Of a stretch of DNA of 64,000 nucleotides, positions 1-8,480 are shown in pieces (position 1 is the stretch's first letter; each line of letters opens with the position of its first letter). The notes under the pieces were generated by a model. The model did not search any database, was not told the origin of the DNA, and saw only the letters and a program-made list of their open reading frames with translations. The stretch comes from Gynuella sunshinyii YC6258. GTDB lineage: Bacteria > Pseudomonadota > Gammaproteobacteria > Pseudomonadales > Natronospirillaceae. A program made the position numbers and the translations under genes. The stretch covers positions 310,001-374,000 of the forward strand of contig NZ_CP007142.1 of the NCBI RefSeq assembly GCF_000940805.1, read 5' to 3'.

Positions 1-333
1 CTGACCTCGCGCCAGCTGTCGGGAAAAATCCTGCGGGATCAAAATAGCAGCCATGACTTTTTGTTCGTCAATCAGCGGATGCAACGCCTGCAGACTGTTG
101 ACCATTTGAATACGGGTAAACGTGGGAGACGCGGCAAGCCGTTGTACGAGTTCATAACCATGTTTGCCGGCATCCTGGTTATAAATGGCCAGTGAAACAT
201 TTTTGACTTCCAGGGTGGCTGCAAAACTGAACACCAGTAATTGCAGAATCGGCGGTGCAATCAGTACCACCCGCCCGCGGGGATCGCGAAACAACGCCAG
301 CAGCTCTTTGACAATCAGCGCATAGATTCTCAT
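1..333 (-). CDS. ybhR: ABC-2 type transporter permease, YbhR-like (3' end outside window)
   Basis: Reading inward from ATG at 331-333 on minus, 111 codons are open to the window edge, so only the N-terminal part is visible. It begins MRIYALIVKELLALFRDPRG, the usual N-terminus of ABC-2 membrane subunits, followed by a hydrophobic stretch (about residues 22-40) and the start of the large periplasmic domain. The start overlaps the stop of the preceding permease in an ATGA arrangement, which implies translational coupling. Gene order (HlyD-like, double ATPase, permease, permease) matches Escherichia coli ybhGFSR, in which YbhS and YbhR form the inner-membrane channel of an efflux pump reported to export drugs and cations. 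The function here is inferred from homology and order. The partner TetR-type regulator seen in E. coli is not adjacent. Confidence 0.85.
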   Translation of the reverse strand, partial: MRIYALIVKELLALFRDPRGRVVLIAPPILQLLVFSFAATLEVKNVSLAIYNQDAGKHGYELVQRLAASPTFTRIQMVNSLQALHPLIDEQKVMAAILIPQDFSRQLARGQ

Positions 334-1448
334 ACATCCAACCTCTTGACGGTTTTCCGCGCTGTGAGAACGAAAAACACCAGGCCGATGAACACCATAA
401 CGCCCATGCAGGAAAGCAGTAACGGCCAGATATTTCCACTGAGAAACAACGTTTGCAGGCTGGTCACAAAATAGCGGGCCGCAAACACATGGCTGAGTAT
501 ACGCACCGGCAACGGCATGGAGCTGATCTCAAAGATAAATCCAGACAACATAAATGCAGGAAGAAAGGCTGACATTAACGCCATCTGCGAAGCTACAAAC
601 TGATCCTTGGCCACCGATGAAATCAACAACCCCTGACCCAAAGCTCCGAGCAGGAAGACAGAGGTGGCGGCCGTCAGTGCCAGAAACGATCCCCGGAATG
701 GAACTTCATACCAGAATGTCGCCACCACCCAACATACCACCATCGATCCCATGCCAAGCAGATAATAAGGAATAAGCTTACCCAGCAGGATCTGACTGAT
801 TGAAACCGGCGTGGCCATCAACGCCTCCATGGTGCCCCGTTCCCATTCGCGGGCAATCACCAGTGCGGTCAGCAGAGTACCAATCAGTGTCATGATGATG
901 GCAATCGAACCGGGGATCAGAAAATTACGGCTGCGCAGTTCGGGATTAAACCAAAAGCGGTTATCGAGTCTGATCAAAGAAGGCGTCAGATCAATACCAC
1001 GATCCCGTATCTGATGGTCCAGCCAGACCAGATAAACACCGTTGACATAATTCTGAACAAAGGAGGCTATGTTCGGCTCTGATCCATCGGCAATCACCTG
1101 AATGCTGGCACTGCGGCCATCCAGAATGGCATCGGCCACCAGATTCTGTGGTACCACTACAATACCGCGGATCTCTCCAGCCACCAGCTGTGGTTCGAAC
1201 TCCCGTCGGTCATGACCAATTTCAACCTCCAAAAAACGAGAGGAGGTAAAGGTTTCCACGAGACTGGAAATGCTCGGAGACATATCCTCCAGGACCACCC
1301 CGATACGGATACGATTGCTATCGAGGTTAACGCCATAGCCAAATATGAATAACAGCACCAACGGCAACACAAAGGCGATCAGAATAGCGCTCGGATCACG
1401 CATGATCTGTAGCATTTCTTTGCCAATCAATGCCAGTAACCGTCTCAT
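330..1448 (-). CDS. ybhS: ABC-2 type transporter permease, YbhS-like
   Basis: The protein has 372 residues, close to E. coli YbhS (377). It shows the ABC-2 membrane layout: an N-terminal membrane segment (residues about 21-42), a long periplasmic domain to about residue 175, then five closely spaced hydrophobic segments. The conserved REWERGTMEALMATPVS stretch, typical of the family, follows the second membrane segment. It probably forms the transmembrane pathway with the downstream YbhR-like subunit, energised by the upstream double ATPase. ATG at 1446-1448 overlaps the ATPase stop, and its own stop overlaps the next start, so the operon is tightly coupled. Substrate cannot be deduced from sequence. 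Confidence 0.9.
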   Translation of the reverse strand: MRRLLALIGKEMLQIMRDPSAILIAFVLPLVLLFIFGYGVNLDSNRIRIGVVLEDMSPSISSLVETFTSSRFLEVEIGHDRREFEPQLVAGEIRGIVVVPQNLVADAILDGRSASIQVIADGSEPNIASFVQNYVNGVYLVWLDHQIRDRGIDLTPSLIRLDNRFWFNPELRSRNFLIPGSIAIIMTLIGTLLTALVIAREWERGTMEALMATPVSISQILLGKLIPYYLLGMGSMVVCWVVATFWYEVPFRGSFLALTAATSVFLLGALGQGLLISSVAKDQFVASQMALMSAFLPAFMLSGFIFEISSMPLPVRILSHVFAARYFVTSLQTLFLSGNIWPLLLSCMGVMVFIGLVFFVLTARKTVKRLDV

Positions 1449-3178
1449 GCCGCCCCCTCTTCTACGACCGGATTGTTGTCATAATCCCGAACCAGCGTAA
1501 TAAATGCCTCTTCCAGCGTAGAGGATTCGACGCCGGACAAGTTTGAAGCCTTAAGTTTCAAATCATCCGGACTACCGGTAGCAATATTGTGTCCCCGATA
1601 TATCAGCCCGATACGGTCACAATATTCCGCTTCATCCATGAAGTGAGTGGTCACCATGACCGTCACCCCTTTCTCAACCATGGCATTAATGTGCATCCAG
1701 AATTCACGCCGGGTGATCGGGTCCACCCCCGACGTTGGTTCATCGAGAAATAACACGTCAGGTTGATGCATGACTGCACACGCCAGTGCCAATCGTTGTT
1801 TGTACCCTAATGGTAGTGAGCCGGCAGTCATCTTCAGATAGGGGGCAAAATTGAAAATATCCGTCATCAGTTCAATCTGATGCCGGCGGCGTTTACCCGA
1901 GAGCCCATAGAGACCGGCAAAAAACCTTAAATTCTGCAATACACTCAGATTAGTGTAGAGGGAAAAAGACTGGGCCATGTATCCAATGCGTGCACGCGCT
2001 TTGGAGGTCGCGGTTTTCAGATTCAATCCGGTCACAAAAGCTTCTCCGGAACTGGGCTGTAATAGCCCACACATCATTTTGAAAGTCGTTGATTTGCCAG
2101 CTCCGTTTGGACCCAGCAGACCAAATACCTCACCTCTGTGTATTTGGAAGGTATTATCCGCCACGGCAGTGAATTGACCGAACTGTTTAGTCAAGCGACG
2201 GGCATCAATAACCGGTTGATCATTGGCCGGTTTATCTGTCATTTCCGCCGCCAGCGCCGACTGTCCCCCAGGACCACCACCCAGAATATCGATGAAAGCA
2301 TCTTCGAATCCAGGCGTCACAGACTGCCACTGGCCCCTCTCCAGTTTTGGCCGGGCTTGCCCGGCCCCTAATACCACACGGACATGATGTCCCTGAATCA
2401 CACCATCGATGACCTCTGGCTGACGAAGCATGCCCGACAGTACCCGTCGGCGCGTTTCCGCCGGAATTCCCTGAATCTGCCACACCCGGCCACTGACTTG
2501 CTGAAACAGTTGTGCCGGGACGCCGTCATACAGTTTTTTGCCGTCATTTAGAAGAATGACGGTATCGCATTTTTCCGCCTCATCCAGGTAAGCGGTAGAC
2601 CAGACCACGGCCATTCCCGCGGACAACAACTCACGCACCATTGCCCATAATTCCCGGCGGGAAATCGGGTCCACTCCGACGCTTGGTTCATCCAGCAGCA
2701 ACAATTGCGGGTCACCGAGTAACGCACACGCCAGCCCCAGTTTTTGTTTCATTCCCCCGGATAATTTTCCTGCCAATCGTTGCTGAAATGACTCCAGCGC
2801 AGTGAAATGCAGTAGCCGGGCAAATTTATCTGCGCGTGCCTGACCGGTTACCTGACGCAAATCTGCATACAGTTTCAGATTCTCCAACACTGTCAGGTCT
2901 TCATAGAGACCAAATTTCTGTGGCATATAACCGGTCACTTCATGCACTTCTCCAGCCTGCCGGACGGTGTCCAGCCCAGCGACAGTAATACGCCCGGTAT
3001 CCGCCTGCATCAAACCCACCAAATGACGCAGCAGCGTGGTTTTACCGGCACCATCCGGTCCCACCAGACCGGTCATACGACCTGGAAAGATCTCCGTGGA
3101 AATATCTTCCAGAGCAGGTCGATCCATCCCCTTGAAGTGCTTGCAGAGATGATCAATAACAACCACTGGCGTACTCAT
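1445..3178 (-). CDS. ybhF: ABC transporter ATP-binding protein with two nucleotide-binding domains, YbhF-like
   Basis: The 577-residue length matches YbhF (578). Two ABC ATPase domains are fused in tandem. Domain 1 has Walker A GPDGAGKTTL near residue 42, signature LSGGMKQ and Walker B LLLLDEPSVGVDP. Domain 2, starting near residue 325, has Walker A GPNGAGKSTT, an altered signature LPLGYKQRL and Walker B VLFLDEPTSGVDP. The two domains would act as one cytoplasmic ATPase pair for the two downstream permeases. ATG at 3176-3178 overlaps the stop of the HlyD-like gene. RbbA has similar domains but carries a fused permease, which is absent here, so YbhF is the better match. Confidence 0.92.
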   Translation of the reverse strand: MSTPVVVIDHLCKHFKGMDRPALEDISTEIFPGRMTGLVGPDGAGKTTLLRHLVGLMQADTGRITVAGLDTVRQAGEVHEVTGYMPQKFGLYEDLTVLENLKLYADLRQVTGQARADKFARLLHFTALESFQQRLAGKLSGGMKQKLGLACALLGDPQLLLLDEPSVGVDPISRRELWAMVRELLSAGMAVVWSTAYLDEAEKCDTVILLNDGKKLYDGVPAQLFQQVSGRVWQIQGIPAETRRRVLSGMLRQPEVIDGVIQGHHVRVVLGAGQARPKLERGQWQSVTPGFEDAFIDILGGGPGGQSALAAEMTDKPANDQPVIDARRLTKQFGQFTAVADNTFQIHRGEVFGLLGPNGAGKSTTFKMMCGLLQPSSGEAFVTGLNLKTATSKARARIGYMAQSFSLYTNLSVLQNLRFFAGLYGLSGKRRRHQIELMTDIFNFAPYLKMTAGSLPLGYKQRLALACAVMHQPDVLFLDEPTSGVDPITRREFWMHINAMVEKGVTVMVTTHFMDEAEYCDRIGLIYRGHNIATGSPDDLKLKASNLSGVESSTLEEAFITLVRDYDNNPVVEEGAA

Positions 3179-4020
3179 GGCTGTCCTGCCACCGGCTTTG
3201 GTACCGTGACAGTAACCGGCATGCCCTGACGTAAGCCAGCGTCTGGATTAGCGACAATTACCCGCAGGCGATACACCAGATCCGTTCGTAACTGAGTGGT
3301 TTCGACAGTTTTGGGTGTAAATTCAGCCTGCGGAGAAATAAATCCGATCTGTCCCTGATAAGTCCGATGTGAATCAGTTGTGACGGTGACCTGCTGACCC
3401 GGTGAAAGGTAACCAAGATCGGGTTCATTAACGTATGTCCGCACCCATACCGGATCATTAAGAGCCAGGGTATACACCGGCTGACCAGTAGAAACGATGG
3501 ATCCTTCCTCCCTCACTCGGGTCAGAATGATACCGTCATTCGGTGCCAACAAGCGGCTGTCCTGCAAAGACGTCGTCGCAATGTTAACTTGCGCCTGCGC
3601 GGTCTTGACCCGGGCACGGGCCTCATCGCGGGCGGCAAAAGCATCATCGAACGCCCCCTGGGAAATGGCGCCTTTTTTCAGCAGCTCTGCGCTACGTGCA
3701 TACAATTTCTCGGCATTTTTTACAGCAGCCTCCGTTTCCTGTAGAGACGCCTGGCGTAACGCCAGCTCATCCATAAAAGGCTTGGTATCGAGTACGGCCA
3801 GCACATCCCCGCGATGAACCTGATCACCTTCTTCCTGACTCAGGGTCTGAATACGGCCCGCCACCCGAAACGCCAGGGCTACATCACGAATGTCAATGTT
3901 GCCATACAATGTCAGTTCGGTAGTCTCTGTCACCGGTAAGCGCTGTTGTGTCATATAGTAATAGTAGCCACCACCAGCCATAGCCGATAACAACAGTAAC
4001 ACCAATACAACACGTTTCAT
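3175..4020 (-). CDS. ybhG: HlyD/YbhG-like membrane fusion protein
   Basis: The protein has 281 residues from ATG at 4018-4020, chosen because AGGGGTGG lies just upstream; the longer in-frame extension starts with TTG and has no clear ribosome site. An N-terminal membrane anchor or signal (VVLVLLLLSAMAGGGYYYY) precedes a lipoyl/barrel-sandwich region, a helical hairpin (about residues 80-150, rich in Ala, Glu, Lys) and a beta-barrel domain (LNDPVWVRTYVNEPDLGYL). This is the HlyD periplasmic adaptor fold linking the inner-membrane transporter to an outer-membrane channel. It is first in the ybhGFSR-like operon. It is shorter than E. coli YbhG (about 330 residues), mainly in the hairpin. A divergent PilZ gene shares the 209-bp upstream gap. 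Confidence 0.88.
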   Translation of the reverse strand: MKRVVLVLLLLSAMAGGGYYYYMTQQRLPVTETTELTLYGNIDIRDVALAFRVAGRIQTLSQEEGDQVHRGDVLAVLDTKPFMDELALRQASLQETEAAVKNAEKLYARSAELLKKGAISQGAFDDAFAARDEARARVKTAQAQVNIATTSLQDSRLLAPNDGIILTRVREEGSIVSTGQPVYTLALNDPVWVRTYVNEPDLGYLSPGQQVTVTTDSHRTYQGQIGFISPQAEFTPKTVETTQLRTDLVYRLRVIVANPDAGLRQGMPVTVTVPKPVAGQP

Positions 4021-4229
4021 TGCACCACCCCTGAATGTTGCCATCTGATAAGTATTTAAGCAGGTGATCAATCTTGCGCAATTAAGGCCCCATGATAAAC
4101 GTAATTAATTCATCAAAGGCACGCTTATGATTAGCTGAGCTGGATTGTTGTAAAAATTCCATATCTGACTTGCTGAGTCAGATTTTCAGCTACACTGAAC
4201 AAACCAATGTGACACTATGGAGGTCTGTG

Positions 4230-4646
4230 ATGCGTCAATATATCCGCCACCCCATCACTGTACCCTTGCAGTACCAGTTTGCTGATGATTCCGGCGGCCT
4301 GGCCTCCCGCACCAGCAATATCAGTAATGGTGGGCTGTGTATTAATACCGAAGAGCCTTTGCCTCCGGGAAAACATTTAAAAATCTGCATTCATATCGGC
4401 GACCTGCCCTTTGAAGTGGATGCACAAGTAGTATGGTGCAACACATGTCCACTTGGTTTTGAAAGTGGGGTGTGCTTTCAGAATACAGAGGATGCATATG
4501 CTGCGCGAATGGTTGAACAAATCTGCTATATCGAGCAGTATCGTCAGCGAATTCGGGAGCAAGAACAAAGGGAGCTCACCCAGGAACAGGCCGCTGAAGA
4601 ATGGATCGAACGGCATGCAGCGGAATTCCCATCCTGGGATCACTGA
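4230..4646 (+). CDS. PilZ domain protein, probable c-di-GMP receptor
   Basis: The protein has 138 residues from ATG at 4230, which has GGAGGT seven bases upstream; the in-frame ATG at 4170 lacks this. The start of the protein carries the PilZ signature pair: an N-terminal RxxxR (RQYIR) and NISNGG, a form of the (D/N)xSxxG motif, near residues 30-35. A hydrophobic VDAQVVWC strand follows, as in PilZ barrels. The C-terminal third is helical and highly charged (Glu, Gln, Arg). Such single-domain proteins bind c-di-GMP and act as adaptors, for example in motility or polysaccharide control. Two c-di-GMP enzymes lie further along in the window, but no direct partner is adjacent. Confidence 0.85.
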   Translation: MRQYIRHPITVPLQYQFADDSGGLASRTSNISNGGLCINTEEPLPPGKHLKICIHIGDLPFEVDAQVVWCNTCPLGFESGVCFQNTEDAYAARMVEQICYIEQYRQRIREQEQRELTQEQAAEEWIERHAAEFPSWDH

Positions 4647-4896
4647 TCAGCCACAGATTCATCTCTTCGTCGTTACCGAAAACTTTTAAAAAAAGTATAT
4701 TGATACATAGTGTTGTCGTGCATCTTTGTGTTCAATCACGCGTCAAATTGACGGAATACGGCAGAGCCTGATGACACGACAGGCAGGCGCTCACAAAATT
4801 GAATACATTGTGAGTAAATTTCTTTCACAGGACTTGGCTTTTAGCGTCTCTCAGGAGATATTTAGTTCTTTAATATCGGATAACAGGTGTTTAAAC

Positions 4897-6681
4897 ATGT
4901 CAGATATTGCGTCAAAACTCACGCAGGTTCGCGAGCAAATGGAGAAACTAGGGTTGGATGCCCTAATTGTCCCTCGTGCTGATGAGTATCTCGGCGAGTA
5001 TATTCCAGCTTATAACGAACGTCTGCGCTGGATCAGCGATTTCACCGGATCTGCTGGCATGGTTATTGTTCTCAAGGATCGTGCAGCTATTTTTGTGGAC
5101 GGTCGTTATACCGTTCAGGTTCGTCAGCAAGTTAATGAAAACCTGTTTGATATTTTTCATCTTATCAAAGACCCACAGCCTGAGTGGCTAAGCCAACAAC
5201 TGAAGGCTGGTGCAAAAGTAGGGTTTGATTCCAGAACAGTCACACCCGCCTGGTACGAGCAATGCTCCGAAACACTTGCCGATGCTAATATTCAGTTACT
5301 TGACACCGAAGTCAATCTGATTGACCTGTGCTGGCATGATCGCCCCAAACCGATCGTCAACAAGGCCTTGTTGCTGGACAAAGCGTTTACCGGCATGGCC
5401 AGTACTGACAAACGTGACAAAATTGCGCAATTGATCAGAGACAAGCAAGCGGATGCTGCACTGATCTTTGCAGCCGACTCATGTAACTGGCTGCTTAACA
5501 TCCGCGGTCGGGATATTCCGTCACTGCCAATTATTCTGGGCATTGCGGTATTACACAGTAATGGCAATATGGTATTTCACTGCAATATCAACAAACTGCC
5601 CGCAGGTATTGAACAACACGTTGGTATTGGCGTCACTTTTAAAGAAGAAAGTGAACTGAGCGACACCCTGAACCTTCTGGCAGGCAAACAGGTTATTGTC
5701 GATACCGATACAGCCAATGCCTGGTGTATGTTAAAACTCCGGCAGGTGGGAGCGCGAATCATTGAATCCGCTGACCCGGTCATTGAACCCAAAGCCTGTA
5801 AAAATCGTGTTGAAATACAGGGATTCAAACAGGCACACATCCGTGATGCCGCAGCCGAAGTCGAGTTTCTCTGCTGGTTGGATAAAATTGTTGCCGAGGG
5901 CCAGCGGCCGGACGAAGCAAGCCTGTCAAATTACCTGTTCAATTGCAGGGCCCGGCAGAAATTTTTTGTTGAGGTTAGCTTCGATACCATTTCCGCCGCC
6001 GGCAGCAATGCCGCCATGTGTCACTATAACCACGTAGACGGCACACCCGCCAAATTGCCTGATAACGGAATCTATCTGGTCGACAGTGGCGGCCAGTATT
6101 TTGATGGTACAACGGATATCACCCGGACAGTGGCCATCGGCGAAGTGACCGAGACAATGAAACGAAATTTTACCCTGGTACTCAAAGGTCATATTGCACT
6201 GGATCAGGCCCGTTTCCCGGAGGGCACAACCGGTTCTCAACTCGATGTTCTGGCCAGACAGTATTTATGGCAACAGGGATTGGATTTTGATCATGGCACC
6301 GGTCACGGTGTAGGTCATTTCATGAGCGTGCACGAAGGCCCTCAACGTATTAGCCCAAAAGGCAACAATGCCACACTGAAAGAAGGCATGGTAATCAGTA
6401 ACGAACCAGGCTATTACGAAGACGGCAATTATGGCATCCGTTGTGAGAACCTGATGTTTGTCACCCGGGATGAAGCTATCAGCTCTGATCGCAAACCCTT
6501 CTATCGATTTGAAGCACTGACACTGGTCCCTTTTGACTTGCGTCTGGTTAAACGTTCATTGTTGACGGACGTAGAGGCCCTATGGCTGAATAATTATCAT
6601 CAGCGGGTGTATGACACCATTTCACCGTTGCTGACAGATGAACAGCGTACATGGCTTAAGAACGCCTGCCGCAGCATTTGA
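4897..6681 (+). CDS. pepP: Xaa-Pro aminopeptidase (aminopeptidase P, M24B family)
   Basis: The protein has 594 residues from ATG at 4897 (MSDIASKLTQVREQM), which matches the usual N-terminus and has AGGTG upstream. The extra upstream in-frame segment looks unrelated. It has two creatinase-N-like domains followed by the pita-bread M24 metallopeptidase domain and a C-terminal tail, the arrangement of long (about 600-residue) bacterial and eukaryotic cytosolic aminopeptidase P rather than the 440-residue E. coli PepP. All five expected metal ligands are visible: D396 (VDSGG), D407 (TTDIT), H470 (GTGHGVGH), E503 (NEPGYY) and E517. It should release N-terminal residues preceding proline in the cytoplasm. 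It stands alone, with a candidate hairpin terminator downstream. Confidence 0.93.
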   Translation: MSDIASKLTQVREQMEKLGLDALIVPRADEYLGEYIPAYNERLRWISDFTGSAGMVIVLKDRAAIFVDGRYTVQVRQQVNENLFDIFHLIKDPQPEWLSQQLKAGAKVGFDSRTVTPAWYEQCSETLADANIQLLDTEVNLIDLCWHDRPKPIVNKALLLDKAFTGMASTDKRDKIAQLIRDKQADAALIFAADSCNWLLNIRGRDIPSLPIILGIAVLHSNGNMVFHCNINKLPAGIEQHVGIGVTFKEESELSDTLNLLAGKQVIVDTDTANAWCMLKLRQVGARIIESADPVIEPKACKNRVEIQGFKQAHIRDAAAEVEFLCWLDKIVAEGQRPDEASLSNYLFNCRARQKFFVEVSFDTISAAGSNAAMCHYNHVDGTPAKLPDNGIYLVDSGGQYFDGTTDITRTVAIGEVTETMKRNFTLVLKGHIALDQARFPEGTTGSQLDVLARQYLWQQGLDFDHGTGHGVGHFMSVHEGPQRISPKGNNATLKEGMVISNEPGYYEDGNYGIRCENLMFVTRDEAISSDRKPFYRFEALTLVPFDLRLVKRSLLTDVEALWLNNYHQRVYDTISPLLTDEQRTWLKNACRSI

Positions 6682-6733
6682 TACCAGGACACATGGATGT
6701 GTCGGATCATTCCGTTGACAGAAAACCAATAGG

Positions 6734-6755
6734 AACCCTTTGAAAACAAAGGGTT
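6734..6755 (+). terminator. candidate hairpin after aminopeptidase P
   Basis: Arms AACCCTTTG (6734-6742) and CAAAGGGTT (6747-6755) form a perfect 9-bp stem with an AAAA loop. It lies about 50 bases after the pepP stop and 83 bases before the next start. The trailing sequence has only a short T run, so it may be a weak terminator or an mRNA-stabilising hairpin. Confidence 0.45.
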
Positions 6756-6838
6756 TCATGCGACTTCGACCGGCGTTACCGGAAATCAATCTGAAACATC
6801 AGCAACATCCGGCTGATGAGTGGGTTAATAGGATTATT

Positions 6839-7525
6839 ATGCAGTACCAATGGTTTCTTTTTGACATTGACGACACTCTGTACGACCACAGAGGCACTGA
6901 AGCCAATGCACTGATCAAAACGTTTGAAGATTTCGGTCTGGAATTCCAGGAAGAGTTCCGTCCTGTCTACCAGCAGATAAACGCCCGCCTGTTCACCCAG
7001 ATGGAACAAGGGCACATAGATGCAGCCACTGTCCAGGTACAACGATTTAAAGATTTGTTTGCACAGCTGGAACTCGATTTCAAACCTATTTCGCAACTGT
7101 CTTCGCACTACCTGGAACAACTGGCACTATGCAGTACCATTCTTCCTGGAGCTCTTGATACCGTCGAACAACTCGCCAAAAACAGCCGGGTAGCACTACT
7201 GACCAATGGCTTCACGATTGCGAAACATAAGCAAATCTCTATTTCACCTCTCAAACCCTATATCGAACATCTGTTCATTTCTGAAGAAATCGGCTACGCC
7301 AAACCCAGTTGGGAAATATTTGATTATTCATTTGCCAAAATGGGCCGTCCCGAACGATCCAAAGTACTCATGGTAGGTGATTCCCTGCAAACCGATATTC
7401 GAGGAGGGAATCGCTATGGCATTGATACCTGCTGGATTAACCGCAACCACCTTGAACGCTCATCTGACATCACACCCACCATTGAAATCGGTGATATAAG
7501 CCAACTACCGGCTGCGCTCGATTAA
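6839..7525 (+). CDS. yjjG: HAD-family pyrimidine nucleotide phosphatase, YjjG-like
   Basis: The protein has 228 residues from ATG at 6839 (MQYQWFLFDIDDTLYDH), with AGGA nine bases upstream; E. coli YjjG has 225. HAD motif I is DIDDTLYDH (nucleophile and acid/base Asp), motif II LLTNG, motif III the lysine of GYAKP, and motif IV MVGDSLQTDIRGG. The helical cap between motifs I and II is that of subfamily I. YjjG enzymes dephosphorylate dUMP, dTMP and non-canonical pyrimidine nucleotides and so clean the nucleotide pool. An N-terminal extension from 6740 is possible but overlaps a hairpin and lacks a ribosome site. Confidence 0.85.
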   Translation: MQYQWFLFDIDDTLYDHRGTEANALIKTFEDFGLEFQEEFRPVYQQINARLFTQMEQGHIDAATVQVQRFKDLFAQLELDFKPISQLSSHYLEQLALCSTILPGALDTVEQLAKNSRVALLTNGFTIAKHKQISISPLKPYIEHLFISEEIGYAKPSWEIFDYSFAKMGRPERSKVLMVGDSLQTDIRGGNRYGIDTCWINRNHLERSSDITPTIEIGDISQLPAALD

Positions 7526-7557
7526 GATTCACTAACCGATGAATCAGGACAGGATAC

Positions 7558-7585
7558 TTGCATTTATTTTAGATTATTCTAATAT
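7558..7585 (+). promoter_or_regulatory. candidate sigma-70 promoter of the 54-codon gene
   Basis: TTGCAT (7558-7563) and TAATAT (7580-7585) are separated by 16 bp of AT-rich sequence. The pair sits about 33 bp upstream of the small gene's start, leaving room for a short leader with a strong ribosome site. Assigned by eye only. Confidence 0.45.
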
Positions 7586-7617
7586 ATAGAAAGTTTAATG
7601 TTTCCGGAGGCAGATAC

Positions 7618-7782
7618 ATGAGCAAGCATCAAACTCCCCAAAGCACTGCCACCATTCCTGACAGAGACAAGCGTCGGATGATGGTTTCAGCCAATCGCGG
7701 TGCTGCCCGGCATCGCGTCAGATATATTGAAACATCAGGCCCTAAAACCGAATGCACTGTATGTGAGATAAGTCGCTCCTGA
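7618..7782 (+). CDS. small basic protein of 54 residues, unknown function
   Basis: ATG at 7618 is preceded by CCGGAGGCAG, a near-ideal ribosome site, and 54 codons follow to TGA at 7780-7782. The translation starts MSKHQTPQSTATIPDRDKRR, continues with a basic middle section (NRGAARHRVRY) and ends with a CxxC pair (ECTVCEISRS). The dense Arg and Lys content suggests nucleic acid or ribosome contact, and the CxxC pair could bind metal or form a disulfide; both ideas are inference. It is a self-contained unit, with a candidate promoter 33 bp upstream and a strong intrinsic terminator 33 bp downstream. No family was recognised. It is too short for common ORF length cutoffs. Confidence 0.65.
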   Translation: MSKHQTPQSTATIPDRDKRRMMVSANRGAARHRVRYIETSGPKTECTVCEISRS

Positions 7783-7815
7783 AAAAGCTTTCCTGTTTGA
7801 GGTTGTAACCTTATT

Positions 7816-7836
7816 GGAGCCAATGGCTCCTTTTTT
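7816..7836 (+). terminator. intrinsic terminator of the 54-codon gene
   Basis: Perfect 6-bp GC-rich stem GGAGCC / GGCTCC with an AAT loop, followed directly by six T residues (7831-7836). This is a textbook Rho-independent terminator 33 bases after the small gene's stop, and it supports that gene being real. Confidence 0.85.
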
Positions 7837-8480
7837 GACGATGACGCGCTTGCTTTGCTCGTCCGATGCAAGTATTTCAGCGCAATTCCACCCCTTCTGA
7901 ATAGTTCATAGCAGGCAGAACGCCTTCTGATCTACGCAGAATTTCCTGCTTTTCAATGGTTACCATAATATACAAAGAGGCACCTTTGAGCATATTGCCC
8001 GATCATGCGATCGATAAACCAATACATTGATAGCATCATTTTGCAGAACGTATCGTTATTGATTTGCACAATTGACGCCAAATAGCATATTTAGCCCCGA
8101 AATAATTACCAAAATCACAAATATTTAGAACCTTTAACTAATACTCATATTTGGTTAGCCAGTAAATGTAAACTCAGATACTATTTTTTCAGAGTCTAGT
8201 CAACAAACTGAAATGCCATTTTAAAAATTTATTAAATCATCAATAAATTGACGATTTTTTTTCGCTTTATCATGACAACGGTTTTTTTGACTGTATTTAT
8301 AAGACTCTGTTCACGATATTCGGTATCGTTTCGTGTTGGAGGTTGTCTAGATCTGTTTCTATGCTATACCGAAAGGTAGCATGGCATAAACTTGGTTAAG
8401 CTCTGGACAGTTGGTTGTTACTCTCCTGATTTATTGGATAAGAAAACGGAGAAGAAGCATTATATTTCTGAGGTCACTAA
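7837..8480 (+). promoter_or_regulatory. gene-free leader of the minor pilin operon with two hairpins
   Basis: No credible gene is seen in these 644 bases. The region is strongly AT-rich between about 8000 and 8300. Close to the operon are two stem-loops on the plus strand: ACGATA (8313-8318) / TATCGT (8324-8329) with a TTCGG loop, and an imperfect stem at 8359-8384 closed by a GAAA tetraloop (8371-8374) with a two-base bulge. The second hairpin ends 96 bp before the fimT start. A GNRA-capped stem in a pilus leader could be a regulatory RNA element, but the conserved core of known c-di-GMP riboswitches was not recognised by eye. GAGGT lies just before the fimT ATG. Confidence 0.4.

Noticed and set aside
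8313-8400. Class I c-di-GMP riboswitch before fimT
   Set aside because: A GAAA-capped stem is present, but the conserved core sequences of the class were not found by eye; kept only as a structured leader.
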